A DNA stretch of 64,000 nt, from assembly GCA_036873135.1 (NCBI GenBank), contig JAPTYO010000008.1, forward strand, positions 24,343,001 to 24,407,000, read 5' to 3'. The first letter of the stretch is position 1; every line of letters starts with the position of its first letter. Of the stretch, positions 32,351-44,160 are shown one piece after another. This stretch comes from Clarkia xantiana subsp. parviflora. Taxonomy: Eukaryota > Streptophyta > Magnoliopsida > Myrtales > Onagraceae. The position numbers and the translations under genes were made by a program. The notes beneath the pieces were generated by a model. It worked only from the letters and a program-made list of their open reading frames with translations. It was not told where the DNA came from and made no database searches.

Positions 32351-33899
32351 CGACTTGGCAATCTATAAGTTTTGAAACAAGAAAAACTATGACTCATGCT
32401 TGGCAATCTATAAGTTTTGAAATCAGTTTAACAAAAAGTTTAATGTCGTTCAGTTTTGGGTCTGCAAAGTTGGGCTCCTGCTGCAGTGCAAACAAATGGA
32501 GCTCTTCCAGTCATGGATTCACCTGTAGAACATAAATTGCATACGTTAAATTTTGCTAGGATGCCAAAAAATAGCCTCTAAAGCCCGCACAATGCAAAAT
32601 AAAGTCTACTATGGGTACCAACTTCTCACCTTATAGAGATATCACTTTGAATGACCAAGAGAAACAACTCTTTTTATAAAAATCTTGTTATGTGAAGCAT
32701 GTTTCCTATTTCAGGTGCTAGAGTTCCTTTGATGCAAAGATTTGTCAGGTTCCAACATTCATAAACTTATGCATTAAATTTAAGTGGATAGTACTCCATT
32801 AGAAAAAAAAAATATTCAGGAACTAAAAAAAAAATTATCTTTGGATAATCTATACATATATGATGAACCCACTGCATATATCTAGTGTTTATAGAAATAA
32901 TTGGAACCCCTTAAGTCAAACTTCTTATTCTAAGTCTCGCTTATTAAGCTACTAAGGCAACCCTGAATTAACTTCAACTCCTTGTAAAATTCATATATAG
33001 ACATCTCAACAAACAGAAGCTACTCAGATTGATTAATCAGAGGCAATTCCTATAGAAGTCCATGTGTATATTGTAATTAATCAGACATTAAAGTAAAACA
33101 TCCATTCAAGCTAGACAAGATTGAGGAGGCAGTGATAACTCACAAGGCAACTACTCTCCCATCAGAACACTCCCTTCCAGAGCAAGAGTTATGGATTGAT
33201 TTCTCCACTAATCCAACTATTTAATGCTCCAAAAGGTTCATTACAATTAGCAATAAAAACTTATAATAACAAAATTCAAAATTTGCGAGAGTTCGAGTCA
33301 ATTTAACAATCATTGAACACAAATATAATTTGGCAACTCAGTAAATTGACCTTATATTAGCATTTCTAATAATTTTAAACATGATTAATATATATGTATA
33401 GACCAAAAAGAAATCGAACCAAAAATCTTAATACTTGTTCCAATTTCATAGGAAAAAAAGACATTTTGAAGAAGCGCGATTCTTGAAATCACCAAGAATC
33501 TCAGTTTCACGGTAAGAACTGGGTACCATCAAATGAATCGGATGAAGAGCAAGAGACTCGGAATTCGGTCGGTGGAAATGCTCTTCTCAAAGAATAAGAA
33601 CAAAAAAGCCACTCCAAGTCGTGACTGCAGGTAAATCCAGATTGAAACTTGGTGGGTTAGTACTTCGTTAATGGCCGATAGCAAGCATACAAGGAGAGAA
33701 CCACACAACGAATTCGCCCAAAAGCCTCAAATGACCAGCCACAGCTTACAAACTCATAACTGCTCTTAATACAAAATAAACATGGATTATATTCATTAAG
33801 GGATAGGGAGAGTTAGTTAGAAATGAAAAACTGTAAAATCAGATGATTAACAATTTGGATCACCTAATGCTTATGTTATTACAGAATTAGATTAGAGTG

Positions 33900-34520
33900 A
33901 AGTTATAGCAACACAACAGTAACATTGTAGGCTTGTAGTTTTTTTTTTTTTTTTTTTTCCTACAATCTGTAGTATTTTATTACTGTATTAGATTAGACTG
34001 AAGTTAGGAGCTAAACAATACTTATATGGAAGTTGTTTTTTGGCAGCAATATGAAGTAACTTGGTTTACTAGCGTTTTCTTCATACTGCTCTTCCTAACG
34101 AAGTTTCTCGAAGTACCATTTATCTGGAAATTAATAACAGAAATTTCAAATTCTGTAATCAAGAACAGGAATTTCAAATTCCGTAATGAATAACATAATC
34201 AGAGTGAAGTTAATACCAAGACAATAGTTACATTTGTAGTATTTTTTTAAAAGCAATTTGAAGTATTTCATTACTGAATTAGTTTCGACTGAAGTTAAGA
34301 GCTAATTAGACAGAGGTTATAACAAATACATATGAAAGTTGTTTTTTGGCAGCAATTTGAAGTAAATTGGAGATTTAAGGACTCACCATTGAAGGCCCCA
34401 TGCTAGTGGTTTCTTCAGTCGGCTTCCTCACGAAGTTTCTCGACGTCCCAGTCTGCAATTTAAGAATTTGTCTAATACAGTAATGAAGAACACAATTTCA
34501 AATTCCAAAATCATCAATAA
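33900..34520. repeat. Degenerate duplication of a roughly 300-bp segment around the PLATZ exon
   Basis: The words 'attaga.t.gactgaagtta', 'gttgttttttggcagcaat.tgaagtaa' and 'cgaagtttctcga.gt' occur in the same order in two successive blocks. The second PLATZ exon is therefore present twice, at 34,387-34,452 and near 34,065-34,125. Confidence 0.6.
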
Positions 34521-34682
34521 CATAAATTTCAGATGGGTTTTATTAAATTTGCAGAACCGAAATGGCAGCTCTTGGAAAAAGGACAATACCTTGCAGCCAA
34601 GAGAGCAGAATCGGAAGGAGTCGAGGAGGCGGCGGTCGCAGACGTCGAATGTGTTGGTGACGGTGGGTAGTGGCGAACGCAA
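34387..34682 (-). pseudogene. PLATZ zinc-binding protein fragment, two exons
   Basis: Exon A (34,682-34,590) encodes NTFDVCDRRLLDSFRFCSLG then CK and meets a GTATTG donor. Exon B (34,452-34,387) starts after TTGCAG with TGTSRNFVRKPTEETTSM and ends at GTGAGT. The C-D-R-x-L-x-D-x-F-x-F-C-S-L-G-C-K signature followed by GTSRNF is the C-terminal core of PLATZ proteins, plant AT-rich-sequence- and zinc-binding regulators. The exon junction after GCK fits what I recall of the family. The N-terminal two thirds is missing, so it is a captured or broken piece. A diverged second exon B lies near 34,065-34,125 (GTSRNFVRK). Confidence 0.65.
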
Positions 34683-34943
34683 TGCGGTTTGGTGGTGAGC
34701 AGGTGATGGTTGTGATCAACGGTTGTGGCTATGTATTTGTGAAGAAGGGTGAGACAAGCGGAGGCAGAAATAGCTTTTACGTTTATCTGCAAGTGTATAG
34801 CGGTGCAGTCTTGTACGGTCTCGTTTTAGCAGATACCGGTTCGGGCTGATGTGAGAGTTATTTAATTTGAAAATTGAAACATTTGGAGGTTAGTATCTTT
34901 TGGGGTTGAGAACCCAACACAGATGATATATTGGTATAGTAGA

Positions 34944-35655
34944 TGTATACATTATTTACACGATTTCAGTATTCTGGAAATACACAAATTAAGTTCCGTT
35001 TTAATCCTTCAAAAGCATGACGGTGAAACAAGGTCCGTGAAACAAGAATACACATACTACTGGCCTGTGCAAAAACTATGCTGATCAAGACTTTACTTGG
35101 AATAATTAAATATACGTTAATAAATATATGGTTTAGTATCGTTGCATCAACTTCAAGTTTTCAACACTCTTCTTAAGACCTATAAACTGTCTCTTGATGT
35201 GATTACAAGAAAAATCACACACGTACTCTATTAGAATACAAATAGAGAACTAAAATAATCATTAAACTGTGCATTGCACAATATTATAGTATAGAAAAAA
35301 GTCCATATCAAAGGAATATTGTCCTTATATATATTTTATTTGTTATTATTATTATATGTATATATAGAGGTGCGATCTTTTTTTAGCATAATAATAATAT
35401 GTATGAAGAATCTGATTCAGTACCCTTTTCCCTTGAAGCATATATTAAAGACATTTACCCTGAAGGTAAGCATCATCATACAAATAATTTCCCTAATCTT
35501 ATTTCCCTTCTAAAGAGATACTATTAATAACGACATAAAATTAGCTATTTTCACGGTTTAAAAAAAAAACTATATATAAAAAAGGAAATGACAATAATTA
35601 CGAAAATGAGGAGGATAGCGTTGGATGGAGATAAATCCCGTGAGAAGATAACTAA
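34944..35655. other. AT-rich spacer downstream of HSFC1
   Basis: No gene supported. It includes the 3' flank of HSFC1, where its polyadenylation would be expected, but I cannot pick a specific signal. Confidence 0.5.
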
Positions 35656-36840
35656 CTAAAAGCCACCCCCTAATAATGAAAAAGGATAAGGCAACGGCTG
35701 CCGTGGAGGACTATCATTATAGCTGCCCTCCGCGAGAAACCCTAGTTTTCCGCCGCCGTACACAGGCGGAGACACCACCGTGTCGTAGCCACCTCCCTGG
35801 TACATCAGCGGCGGAGATTGGCTGCTGAAACTGTCCATACGATACGGAACCGCCTCCTCCGGCGAGGAAATCACTCCGACGGCCCCGTCATCGTCCTCCT
35901 CGCTCTTGACGGAGCTTGACACCGCCATACTGGAAGAATAGGAAGAAGATGAGGAAGAAGAAGCAGAGGATATGATGAGCCTCCTTTTCTTCTCCCCTAA
36001 TTTCCTGTCCTTGTGGAGCATCATCCTGGGAATTATGTCGGGGTCGTCGATGACTTTATAGAGGAATGCCATCATCTGTTGGGGGCGGCGCTCCGTGGCC
36101 TGGAGACGGCGGTGCATGGCCTGGAGGTCCTCCTCGAGCAGCCTCTGTTCTTCCCTCAGCCTCGAGACTTCCAGGAGAAGCTCATCCTCGTCCATCTCGA
36201 GCTCGGTCTTGTAGTTGACGTTCTTGTTGTGTTTCCTCCTTGCGATGTTGTGTAGTAATTGCTTTTGCCCTCGCAGGAACCACTGGTTTGCAAACTCCCA
36301 TTTATCCGGGTCCACCTTCCGGAAACCCTACAATATTTATTCAACTATAAACATTAAAACACACGCATGCGATTCATTTTAAATTTCACATCCAGTTGTT
36401 GGATTCGAGCAAAGACACAGTCAACTGCGGAAATAGGATTGATTCGAGAAACAGCTTCATAAAACCTTTTCCGATCTAAATCAAGCAAATTTTAGATGAA
36501 GAAGATTTGGTTGGATCAATATGTTCTGTTTGATGAGAATATGATCCGAGGATGAAAAGAATCAAAACTGATTGATTGTTGTTATTGAATTAGTTAGTAT
36601 AAATATAATAAAAATACTGACGTAAGTGTTGAGCTGCCTGACGAAGCTGGAGAAATTGTTGTGCTTGAAGTAGGAAGGCAAGATCCGTTGGGAGAAATCC
36701 AGGGGATCGACGACGATGAAGCTGTTATTGGCTCGCCCCCACGCAATGATCCGGTCCGTCGAGGGGTCGCTGACCATCTGATAAGTCTTCAGAACGAACG
36801 GCGCGATTAAGCAGTTGATATTCCCATTGTTTGCCTCCAT
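35656..36840 (-). CDS. HSFC1: Class C heat-shock transcription factor
   Basis: Two exons: 36,840-36,622 (73 codons, ending QLNTY) and 36,327-35,656 ([12 protein letters not shown]... to the stop); total 296 residues. The 294-bp intron (GTCAGT...TTGTAG) splits the DNA-binding domain after the recognition helix, the conserved HSF intron position. The DNA-binding domain covers about residues 13-105 ([29 protein letters not shown]). A heptad coiled coil (HR-A/B) spans about 118-160 and lacks the class A insertion. A basic KKRR-type nuclear signal lies near 188-192, followed by a Ser run. The C-terminus ends [11 protein letters not shown], a tail I associate with HSFC1. No class A AHA activator motif is evident. 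It binds heat-shock elements as a trimer in the nucleus; class C members are linked to abiotic stress. The start Met precedes the conserved IAPFVLKTY block by about ten residues, as in homologues. Confidence 0.95.
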
Positions 36841-37130
36841 CCCATCTATCTACGAGATAGATGATTACTAGTTTCTCTCTTTTCTTTGAGAGAGAGAGAG
36901 AGAGATTGTATAAATGTGAAGAGAAGAGAGACAGGGGCGTTAAATAAGAATGGATGAGCGGATCAAATAGTGACAGAGAGATGGGCGCAGCTAACGTGGC
37001 ACAATCTGGAGCGTGCTGTGATATCTAAGTGGGCCCCACCTTTGGTCCGCTTTCCTCATCTTTTAAGTCCACGTAGGCTAAGATATTTTCTCCCTCACTA
37101 CTGCTTTCTTTCACGCGCACGTGCAGCGTT
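36841..37130 (-). promoter_or_regulatory. HSFC1 5' leader and proximal promoter
   Basis: Upstream of the ATG lie a GA/CT microsatellite (about 36,886-36,905), a TTTATA-type box near 36,908-36,917 and a G-box CACGTG at 37,118-37,123 set in GCGCACGTGC. G-box/ABRE sites are common in stress-gene promoters. I saw no clean heat-shock element triple (nGAAnnTTCnnGAAn). Confidence 0.45.
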
Positions 37131-38153
37131 TGAGCAGGCATCGAATGCATCTCTCTCTCTCTATACGTACGATCTAAGCAAATGTAGTAAGGTATCTTGA
37201 TCTTGCTACTTCTCTCATTCAGTAAATTCGATTTTTTTTTTTACATTATTATTATTCAGGAAATAATAAATGGGTGGTGGACTGGTGGTAGATAAAGATA
37301 TACCGAGCCGTGATATGTTGTAACGCCAAGGTAATAATCGGATTTTTTTTTCCAAAATGCAACTAATAACAAACACATCATCTTTCGAAACTTTTAAGTA
37401 TTTAAAAGTAAATTAATTTAGAGAGATACTTAATATATATATATATATATCAGTTATACACTCAGTAACATACATGTACCAAGTAGAATAGTCATCAGAT
37501 AAATACACTACACTATACTTGTGTCGTTATATTTAAAAAATGGCATGAAAATTTATGATTTTCAACATTCACCGCACTACTGTTGTCGTCCCTGTATTTT
37601 AGTGACACGCAAGTAGGGTAAGCACTCAGCAGAATAATAATATTAATTAAGTAATAATTAAGTAAAGAAAGTGAAAGAAGGTATAGGGTCGAGCTGGTTA
37701 AGTGTAATTCGCCAACCATTAGAAATTTCCATTTATGGACAGTATTAATGCATCCATATTCTATTTTGAGTGCGCATCACAATACCTTATTCTTCGTATA
37801 ATTTATTCGAAATGTTAGATGAGGGAATCCTGTGTTTTTTTTATTGATATATATATATATAAAAATAATGATAAAATAAAAATAAAATTGTAAGGATTTA
37901 TTCAATGTTATATATATAATCTTAAAAAGACAGATGAGGGGAACTGAGAAGCACTAGCTGGTGAGAGCGTGGCGATGAGAACGTATACACATTTGCGACC
38001 AATAAGAGAAGAGAGTGGGATGTGGGAGTGACTCAATGCAATAATTTCTTTTCACTAAAAAAATATGCAATATTTATATATTATTTTTACCAAATTAATA
38101 GCTCCCTGGCCACTTGAAAAAATCGTTATTTTGAATTTTCTTTTTTAAATTTC
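37131..38153. other. AT-rich intergenic DNA
   Basis: Holds a CT repeat near 37,150 and a (TA)n tract near 37,434-37,452. No gene or RNA is supported. Confidence 0.6.
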
Positions 38154-38465
38154 TAGCTTACATTTGAACACTCAGATAAATTGTTTGTTGAAGTTTTGTT
38201 TTGAATAATTTACTAGTTCGGGTTTCGCTTTTTGGATAATTTGCTAGTTCAAATTTTATTTTTGTGGACATTTTGTTAGCTATCAATTTGTTTACAAAAG
38301 AAACATAAACTGACATTTTTTTCCCAAAACGAAACATAAGTTAGCGAATTGTTCAAAAATAAATTGCAGGTAACAATTTGTTTGCAAAGCAAAGTTGAAT
38401 TAACAAATTGTCTAAAAAAATACATATAACAATTTGTCTGAATGATATGATCAAATGTAAGCTAG
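38154..38465. mobile_element. Foldback MITE of unknown superfamily
   Basis: The left end CTAGCTTACATTTGA and the right end TCAAATGTAAGCTAG are perfect inverted repeats. Inside, CTCAGATAAATTGTT pairs loosely with AACAATTTGTCTGA. The interior repeats 'aacaatttgt' and 'tactagttc' words. No clear target duplication, so no superfamily call. Confidence 0.6.
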
Positions 38466-39130
38466 CCATTTGATAATTTATCATATATATTTATTATACT
38501 AAAGTGTGGTTGGAGCACTTCATTCATTCTCATATATTATTTGTGTTTTTACTAATTATAAGATAACTTTATCTTAAAAAGTATTTCGAGGGAACTTGGC
38601 CATAGACAATGTAGGTTCGTAATAAGTAAATAACACTTTATACGACAAAATGTTCCATTGTGTACTAAGAAAGTAGAAGGAAGATACAGATTGAAAAATC
38701 GAGCAAAAAAATGATAATAAAATATCAAAATGTAGAGTTAGGAATGAACATGACGGAGATATTAAGGGTTGAGCTGGTAGTTGCTCTTTTTAATTTTCAG
38801 TGATATGTACTTTTAATTATTAAAAAAAAATTCTTGATTTGAATCTTTAAAATGTTAAATTTGTTCCCTTTAAATTTTTTTACATATTATTTGCTCTTGT
38901 TCAATTCTTATCCCTGTACAAATTTTTATCTGTGTACATGTGCATGAACTGATTCAGAATTAGACCAATTAAAAACTGAATTAACTGTTTAAATAGTTCC
39001 AGTGGCACTGTAAAAAATTGGACTATTTGAAAAGAAAGAACTGATTTGATTAGAAAGATTGACAAATGTTTTATATATAAAACAATTCTGCTGATTTTTT
39101 TTGTTTATTTAAAAAAAAAAAAACAATACC
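38466..39130. other. AT-rich intergenic DNA
   Basis: Nothing supported apart from poly-A tracts, including one just before the TRIM remnant at 39,110. Confidence 0.6.
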
Positions 39131-39383
39131 CACCTTAAAACCTTAAGGTGATAGGTGAATGCGTGGTTTAGACTTTATACTTCAACATTCCCCCTCACGT
39201 GTGGCCTGAAACATTTTGAAGGTCCAACACGTGAAATTTTAAACAGGGGTTTAAACTGGCGCTGCGGAGATTCGAACATGCACGCTCTGATACCATGTGA
39301 AAGTTTAGACTAACCACTTGACCAACTGTCCTAAAACCTTAAGGTGTTAGGTAAAGGCGTGGTTTAGACTTTATACTTCAACA
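39131..39383 (-). mobile_element. Truncated TRIM (terminal-repeat retrotransposon in miniature)
   Basis: The right LTR is 39,296-39,383 (88 bp; TGTGAAAG...TTCAACA in plus orientation). The left LTR keeps only about 57 bp (39,131-39,187). Between them, the minus strand has a PBS TGGTATCAGAGC directly after the 5' LTR (39,284-39,295) and a PPT-like GAGGGGGAA directly before the 3' LTR at 39,188. The internal part is about 108 bp with no coding capacity. Tiny LTRs plus a Met-tRNA PBS and no ORF define a TRIM. Confidence 0.82.
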
Positions 39384-39555
39384 AGCTAAAACAAGAAATA
39401 AATGTAACGCAATAAACCCATTTCTGAACAAGAATAAAGTCCTTCAATTAATCACTAGTTTATGAATTTGGCGGTGATTGATGGATACCCAAAACCACAG
39501 AGAAGGCTTCGTACTAGATGAATTTGGGAAGAATAAGATCAATGCATGCATAATT

Positions 39556-39841
39556 TGTTGATTAAAATTAAATGTTTTAATCAATCATTAACGATTTCTT
39601 TCTGTTCTGTTGTAGTCTTAAGATCAAGACAGCATAAGTTAGCTATTTCTATTATTAGATTAGTATGATTTCACGTTGTTTTCAATTAGAGTGTTAGTGG
39701 ATACATGTTTAACTAATTGTTATGAATTTAGTAGAGCATAAATAGGTATAAATATTTACAATTTGGATCAATAAAGTAAGAAGACAAATTTTCAGTTGTT
39801 CTTCGTTCTGAACTGTTATTTTTTTATTTTCAAATTCAACA
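39556..39841 (+). repeat. 5' LTR of a decayed copia element
   Basis: It starts TGTTGATTAAAATT and ends CAAATTCAACA, with inverted TGTTGA/TCAACA ends. A TATA box TATAAATA is at 39,747-39,754. One base later comes a mutated PBS TGGTATCATAGC (39,843-39,854). Confidence 0.7.
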
Positions 39842-40690
39842 GTGGTATCATAGCTTTCTTCTTGAGGGACCTGCGTGAAAGTAAGTGATTATTTTATTGA
39901 GATTATCCACCTAAAATCGTATATGGAAGACGCATTATTTGTTGCTGGTCCACCAAAGTTTGATGGTTCAAATTATTAAGCTTGGTCGATCAAAATGGCT
40001 ACTTTCATGGAAGGTGCTAACCTATGAGAGGCTGCTGATATGGATTACGATATTACTACTCTAAAAAATAACCCCACCTTGACATAAATTAAGGTTCAGA
40101 AGGAAGTAGACGAATAATGTTCTAGTCATGTCTCTTCACTACAATGACTCGTGCAATCTTTAGTAGGATCATGTCTTTGTGTATCTCTTAATGTTATCTG
40201 GGATCTTCTAGAGTCTGAGTCAAAGGAGAAGACATGATTCGTGGCACGAAAGCTCTAAATTTAATTAGGGAATTTGAAAGTAAGTAGATGAAAGAATCTG
40301 AGACCATAAATAATTAGTCGAATCAATTAATTCGTATTGATAAGGAGATGAAAGATGGTAAAAATTGTAGATAAAAGATTTGTCTCTCTTCCAGAGATAT
40401 TTGAAGCTACGTACTAAGCTTCATTGGAAAACACTAGACACTATCTGCACTCAAATTTAGCAGAACACCTTAGTGCTCTTCAAGCACAAGTACATATAAG
40501 GTCCATGGGAGAGGAATGGTTTATTGAAAAGGCCCCGAAGCAAAACTGCAGTTGAAGATCAAAGAGAAGGAGTGGAGTGGTAAGCAACACTCTGGTGATG
40601 GCGGATTGAGTGCAAATGTGAAGAGTCGGATAGGAAAAAATATCTTACTCTGCAAGCATTGTGGCAGAGAAAACCACTTGCACTACAAAA
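39842..40690 (+). pseudogene. Decayed copia gag
   Basis: Read across several stops, the sequence shows PPKFDGSNY then a stop then AWSIKMATFMEGA, the start of a copia gag. A CCHC-type zinc knuckle begins CKHCGRENHLHYK near 40,655. At least ten stops interrupt it. No protease, integrase or RT follows, so the element is truncated here. Confidence 0.7.
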
Positions 40691-40992
40691 AAAAAATGTT
40701 AATTGCACATTGACGATACCATTAGGGTGAAATGACAAAAATACATTATTTCATCAACGTAGATGGACTTTAGAAAAAGAACGATCGTCCTTCTATGGAA
40801 CTCTTTAATTACATTTTCTGTCTTTAAAAGTTAATTCTGTTCAACCACTCATCTTCACTCCAATTATTTTTGCTAAAAAAAACATGACCATTATTTTTTC
40901 TATGTTTATTTAAAATTAGTATCAAGCAAATGTAATCATAACATACAACTTAATATACATGGCGACCAATTATATTGTTGAACGGATCATGC
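40691..40992. other. Spacer before the copia element
   Basis: AT-rich, no feature supported. It includes the left CATGC target duplication at 40,988-40,992. Confidence 0.6.
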
Positions 40993-41131
40993 TTTCAGAT
41001 AGTTGGAGAGTAAACTTCTTCATTAACTAACACAACTATTACAAAGGAGAAGTTAACTATATATAGTAGTTCAACTAAGTTAGCAACTACCTAAGCTGTA
41101 CAGGCTACAACTAAACTATACAACTCCAATA
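40993..41131 (-). repeat. 3' LTR of the short-LTR copia (139 bp)
   Basis: TTTCAGATAGTTGGAGAG...CAACTCCAATA in plus orientation; nearly the same as 45,759-45,897. TATATATA near its middle is the likely promoter on the minus strand. Confidence 0.9.
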
Positions 41132-41142
41132 TTCTCCCATCG

Positions 41143-42462
41143 TCATTCTTCTTCTTTGATGCTCTGTTCTCGAAAAAAATCCTTGATGCCATATTGATTT
41201 ATGAGGAATTCATGTTGTCGATTCAAAACTTTTGTAAGTAAATCAACTAATTGATCCTTAGTATCAATATAGACAGCTTTGACAGCACCATTGATGATGT
41301 GATTCCGAATAAAATGACAATCTAATTCAATATGTTTGGTTCTCTCATGGAAAACTTGATTTTTCGCAATTTTTATGGCTGTCTCACTGTCACAGTGAAT
41401 CAAGGTAGCACCAGAAACCTTGATATCCAGTTCTTGTAGGAGTTTTCTTGTCCAGATAGCTTCTGACATTGCAACACTCAAATTACGATATTCAGCCTCA
41501 GCACTTGATTTCGAAGCTGTCTCCTGCTTTTTGACTTTCCAATTTATCATAGCAGCCCCAATTTTAACACAATAAGTGCTAAGTGATCTTCTTGTGAATA
41601 AGCAAGATCCCCAATCAGTGTCGCAGTAGATCTGAAGCTTTAAATCACTCTTAGCAGGATACAAGAGTCCCTGACCTGGTGACCTTTTGATATATCTGAT
41701 TACCCTCATAACAACATCAAAATGTAATTTCTTCGGTTGATGAACATTTTGACTGAGTTGTTGAACTGAATAAGCTATATTTGGGCGTGTCATGGTCAAG
41801 TACAAGAGCTTACCAATCAGCTTTCTGTATAAAGAAACATCAGTAAAGAGCTTGTCATCTTCTTTCATCTCAAAAGCTCTGTCATATTCCACAGTAGTGA
41901 ATTTCACGTTTTGTTCCATCGGGGTGAAAGTTGGCTTTGATGTTCCTAACCCAGCGTCCATAATGAGTTCTAGAGCATACTTTCTTTGATTTATTAAAAT
42001 CCCTTCTTTTGATCGCCTAATTTCTATCCCAAGAAAGTATCTCAAATGCCCCAGATCTTTTAACTTGAAGCTCCCATGTAACACCTCCTTGAGCTCCTTT
42101 ATTATTGCTGCATCAGTTCCAGTTATCAATAGGTCATCTACATAGATGAGCATATAAACCTTCCTAGAACCATTCCTTTTGGTGAATAAAGAACAGCCAG
42201 CTCTGCTTTGTTCATATCCATGCCTAGAAAGAACTTGAGTAAGCTTCAAATTCCGTTGCCTGGAAGCTTGCCTGAGGCCATAGAGTGATTTCTGCAATTT
42301 ACAGACCTGTGGAGTCTTCAAATCATGCCCAAAACCCTGATAGATATTCATGTAAATGTCCTCAACAAGATCACCCTGTAGAAAGGCGTTGCTTACATCC
42401 ATATGAAAGAGCTCCCAGGAATTTGCAGCAGCAATTGCAAGTAGGGTTCTCACAGTGGCCAT
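41143..42462 (-). pseudogene. Copia reverse transcriptase and RNase H
   Basis: 439 codons open. In order: HMDVSNAFLQGDL, LYGLRQASRQRN, catalytic YVDDLLITG, DLGHLRYFLGIEI, then RNase H CDTDWGSC, SKSSAEAEYRN and HCDSETAIK. The end matches the usual copia C-terminus (VDLLTKVL, altered from ADLLTK). The start Met is internal; the protein is part of the polyprotein, whose upstream frame is broken at about 42,465-42,620. The domains themselves look intact. Confidence 0.92.
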
Positions 42463-42627
42463 TTTGACTACTGGAGAGTAAGTTTCTGTGTAATCATCTC
42501 CCTCAACTTGAGTTTACCCTTTTGCTACAAGTCTTGCTTTGTAGCGTTCTAGGGTCCCATCAGCATGATACTTGGCTCTATATATCCATTTGCAGCCAAT
42601 CGCTTTTTTTACCAGCTGGTAAGTCAG

Positions 42628-43416
42628 TTAGAACCCAAGTACCATTATCTTGCAGTGCTGAAATCTCCTCTTTCCCTTTACCCAGTTAGGGTCTTTGACA
42701 ACCTCTGAATAATAAGTTGGATCATGAATTCTGTCAATAGTGGAGAGAAAATTGTAATACTGAGGAGAAATTGTATTATACTGAACAAACTTGTGCAAAC
42801 CAAATACAGCATTGGAATTGATTGTTGGAGTGATATAATCATGAAATCTTGTTGGGGGTCTTGTTGCTCTGGTTGACCTTCTTATCTGAGCTGATGGTTG
42901 AGTGGGGACTTGCTCAGGCTCATTGAGAGGAATCTCAGGTTCAGCAAGTGTTGACTGATCAGGTGCTTCAACATCATGCCAAAAGGATCGAGGAATATCA
43001 TCAGAAGGACTTGCAATGTGCAAGTTTCTGAGAAGTTCAAATCTGGGAATACTTAAAGGGTAGACTGATTCAATGAACCGCACATCTCTGCTGACTTTAA
43101 ATACTAAATCAGATATATGCATGACAATATACCCTTTTTGAGTAGTGGAGTATCCCATAAAGACTGATGGAGCAGATCTAGCTGCAAATTTATCTTTATT
43201 ATTTAAGGTGGTTGCAAAGCTTAAGCAACCTATAGTTCTTAAATGGTTATAAGAAGGAGGTTTCTTGTAAAGAGCCTCATGAGGACTCAAACCATTCAAG
43301 ATCTTTGATGGAAGCAGATTAATTAAGTAGCATGCTGCCAGCACACAGTATCCCCAATAACGTATAGGTATAGATGCTTGAATTCTTATTGCACGAGTCA
43401 TGTCTAAAAGATGCAT
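42628..43416 (-). pseudogene. Copia integrase C-terminal region and linker
   Basis: Contains ASIPIRYWGYCVLAACYLIN and LNGLSPHEALYKKPPSYNHL, typical of the copia integrase C-terminal half after the catalytic Glu. A variable Pro/Thr-rich linker (PTQPSAQIRRSTRATRPPTR) leads toward RT. The frame stops before reaching RT. Confidence 0.88.
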
Positions 43417-43434
43417 GTGTTTGTGTTTTACCCT

Positions 43435-43629
43435 CTAATTTTGTTGAGGAGTGAAAGAGCAACTCGTTTGATGAATTACTCCCAACTCCATGAGCAGAGA
43501 CTTACTCAATGCATTTATGAATTCACCTCCATTGTCACTCCTTATCATCTTCACAGTGGTTGCAAAATGATTTCTCACCATCAGTAGAAAATTCTTAATA
43601 TGCAGGATAGTGTCTGACTTTGTCTTCAT
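43435..43629 (-). pseudogene. Copia integrase core fragment
   Basis: Shows the second catalytic Asp in IRSDNGGEF, then LGVIHQTSCSFTPQQN. It is cut off from the next fragment by a stop near 43,433. The first catalytic Asp would lie just upstream in sequence that is no longer open. Confidence 0.85.
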
Positions 43630-43788
43630 CAGAAAAACCCAAGTTGCTCTAGTACAATCATCAACAACTGTAATGAAGTATTGATAACCACTGATTGTTG
43701 GAACACGATAAGGTCCCTATAAGTCCATATGAATCAAATCAAATGCATTCTTAACATGGAAAACACTAGTAGGGAAAACAGAGCGTGA

Positions 43789-44160
43789 TTATTTTGCAAG
43801 AGGACAAATGGTACATTGCTGCAACTGATGCACAACGTTATTGGGTAAAGTATGAGAGTACAACACTTCTAGTTTAGAAATAGAAGTATGTCTCAAACGC
43901 TTGTGCCAAAGAACATGATCTCCAGTAAACCCTTGGGTATTCACCTGAGCAGCAACAACATTATTCTTCATGCATGCTTTAGCTTGAAGAATATAGAGTC
44001 CTTTAAACTTCATTCCAGTCCCCAGAATCCTCCCATCTAAGAGGTCCTGAAGGGTCACAGAGTCAGGTGTAAAATTCACATGACAATTCAATTGCTCAGG
44101 TAATTTGGCAACTGAAATCAGATTATATTTGAAGTCAGGAACCAGTAGTAAATCCTTCAA
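43789..44160 (-). pseudogene. Copia pre-integrase domain
   Basis: LLLVPDFKYNLISVAKL is the segment after protease. VLWHKRLRHTSISKL and CTICPLAK form the H-H-C-C zinc-binding start of integrase. Confidence 0.88.

Larger units (their letters stand above)
31216..34943 (-). mobile_element. Helitron candidate carrying gene fragments
   Basis: On the minus strand the 5' end is A|TCTACTATACCAATATATC (34,943) and the 3' end is a GCACG-TG-CGTGC hairpin, AACAA, then CTAG|T (31,216). TC start, CTRR end, a hairpin about 5-12 nt before the end and insertion between A and T are the Helitron rules. Length 3,728 bp. It has no Rep/helicase. Exon fragments of at least two genes lie inside, all in the Helitron's orientation. 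Confidence 0.6.

Noticed and set aside
40682..40700. CACTACAAAAAA as a CACTA transposon end
   Set aside because: It is part of the gag zinc-knuckle codons of the decayed copia, with no partner end or subterminal motifs.
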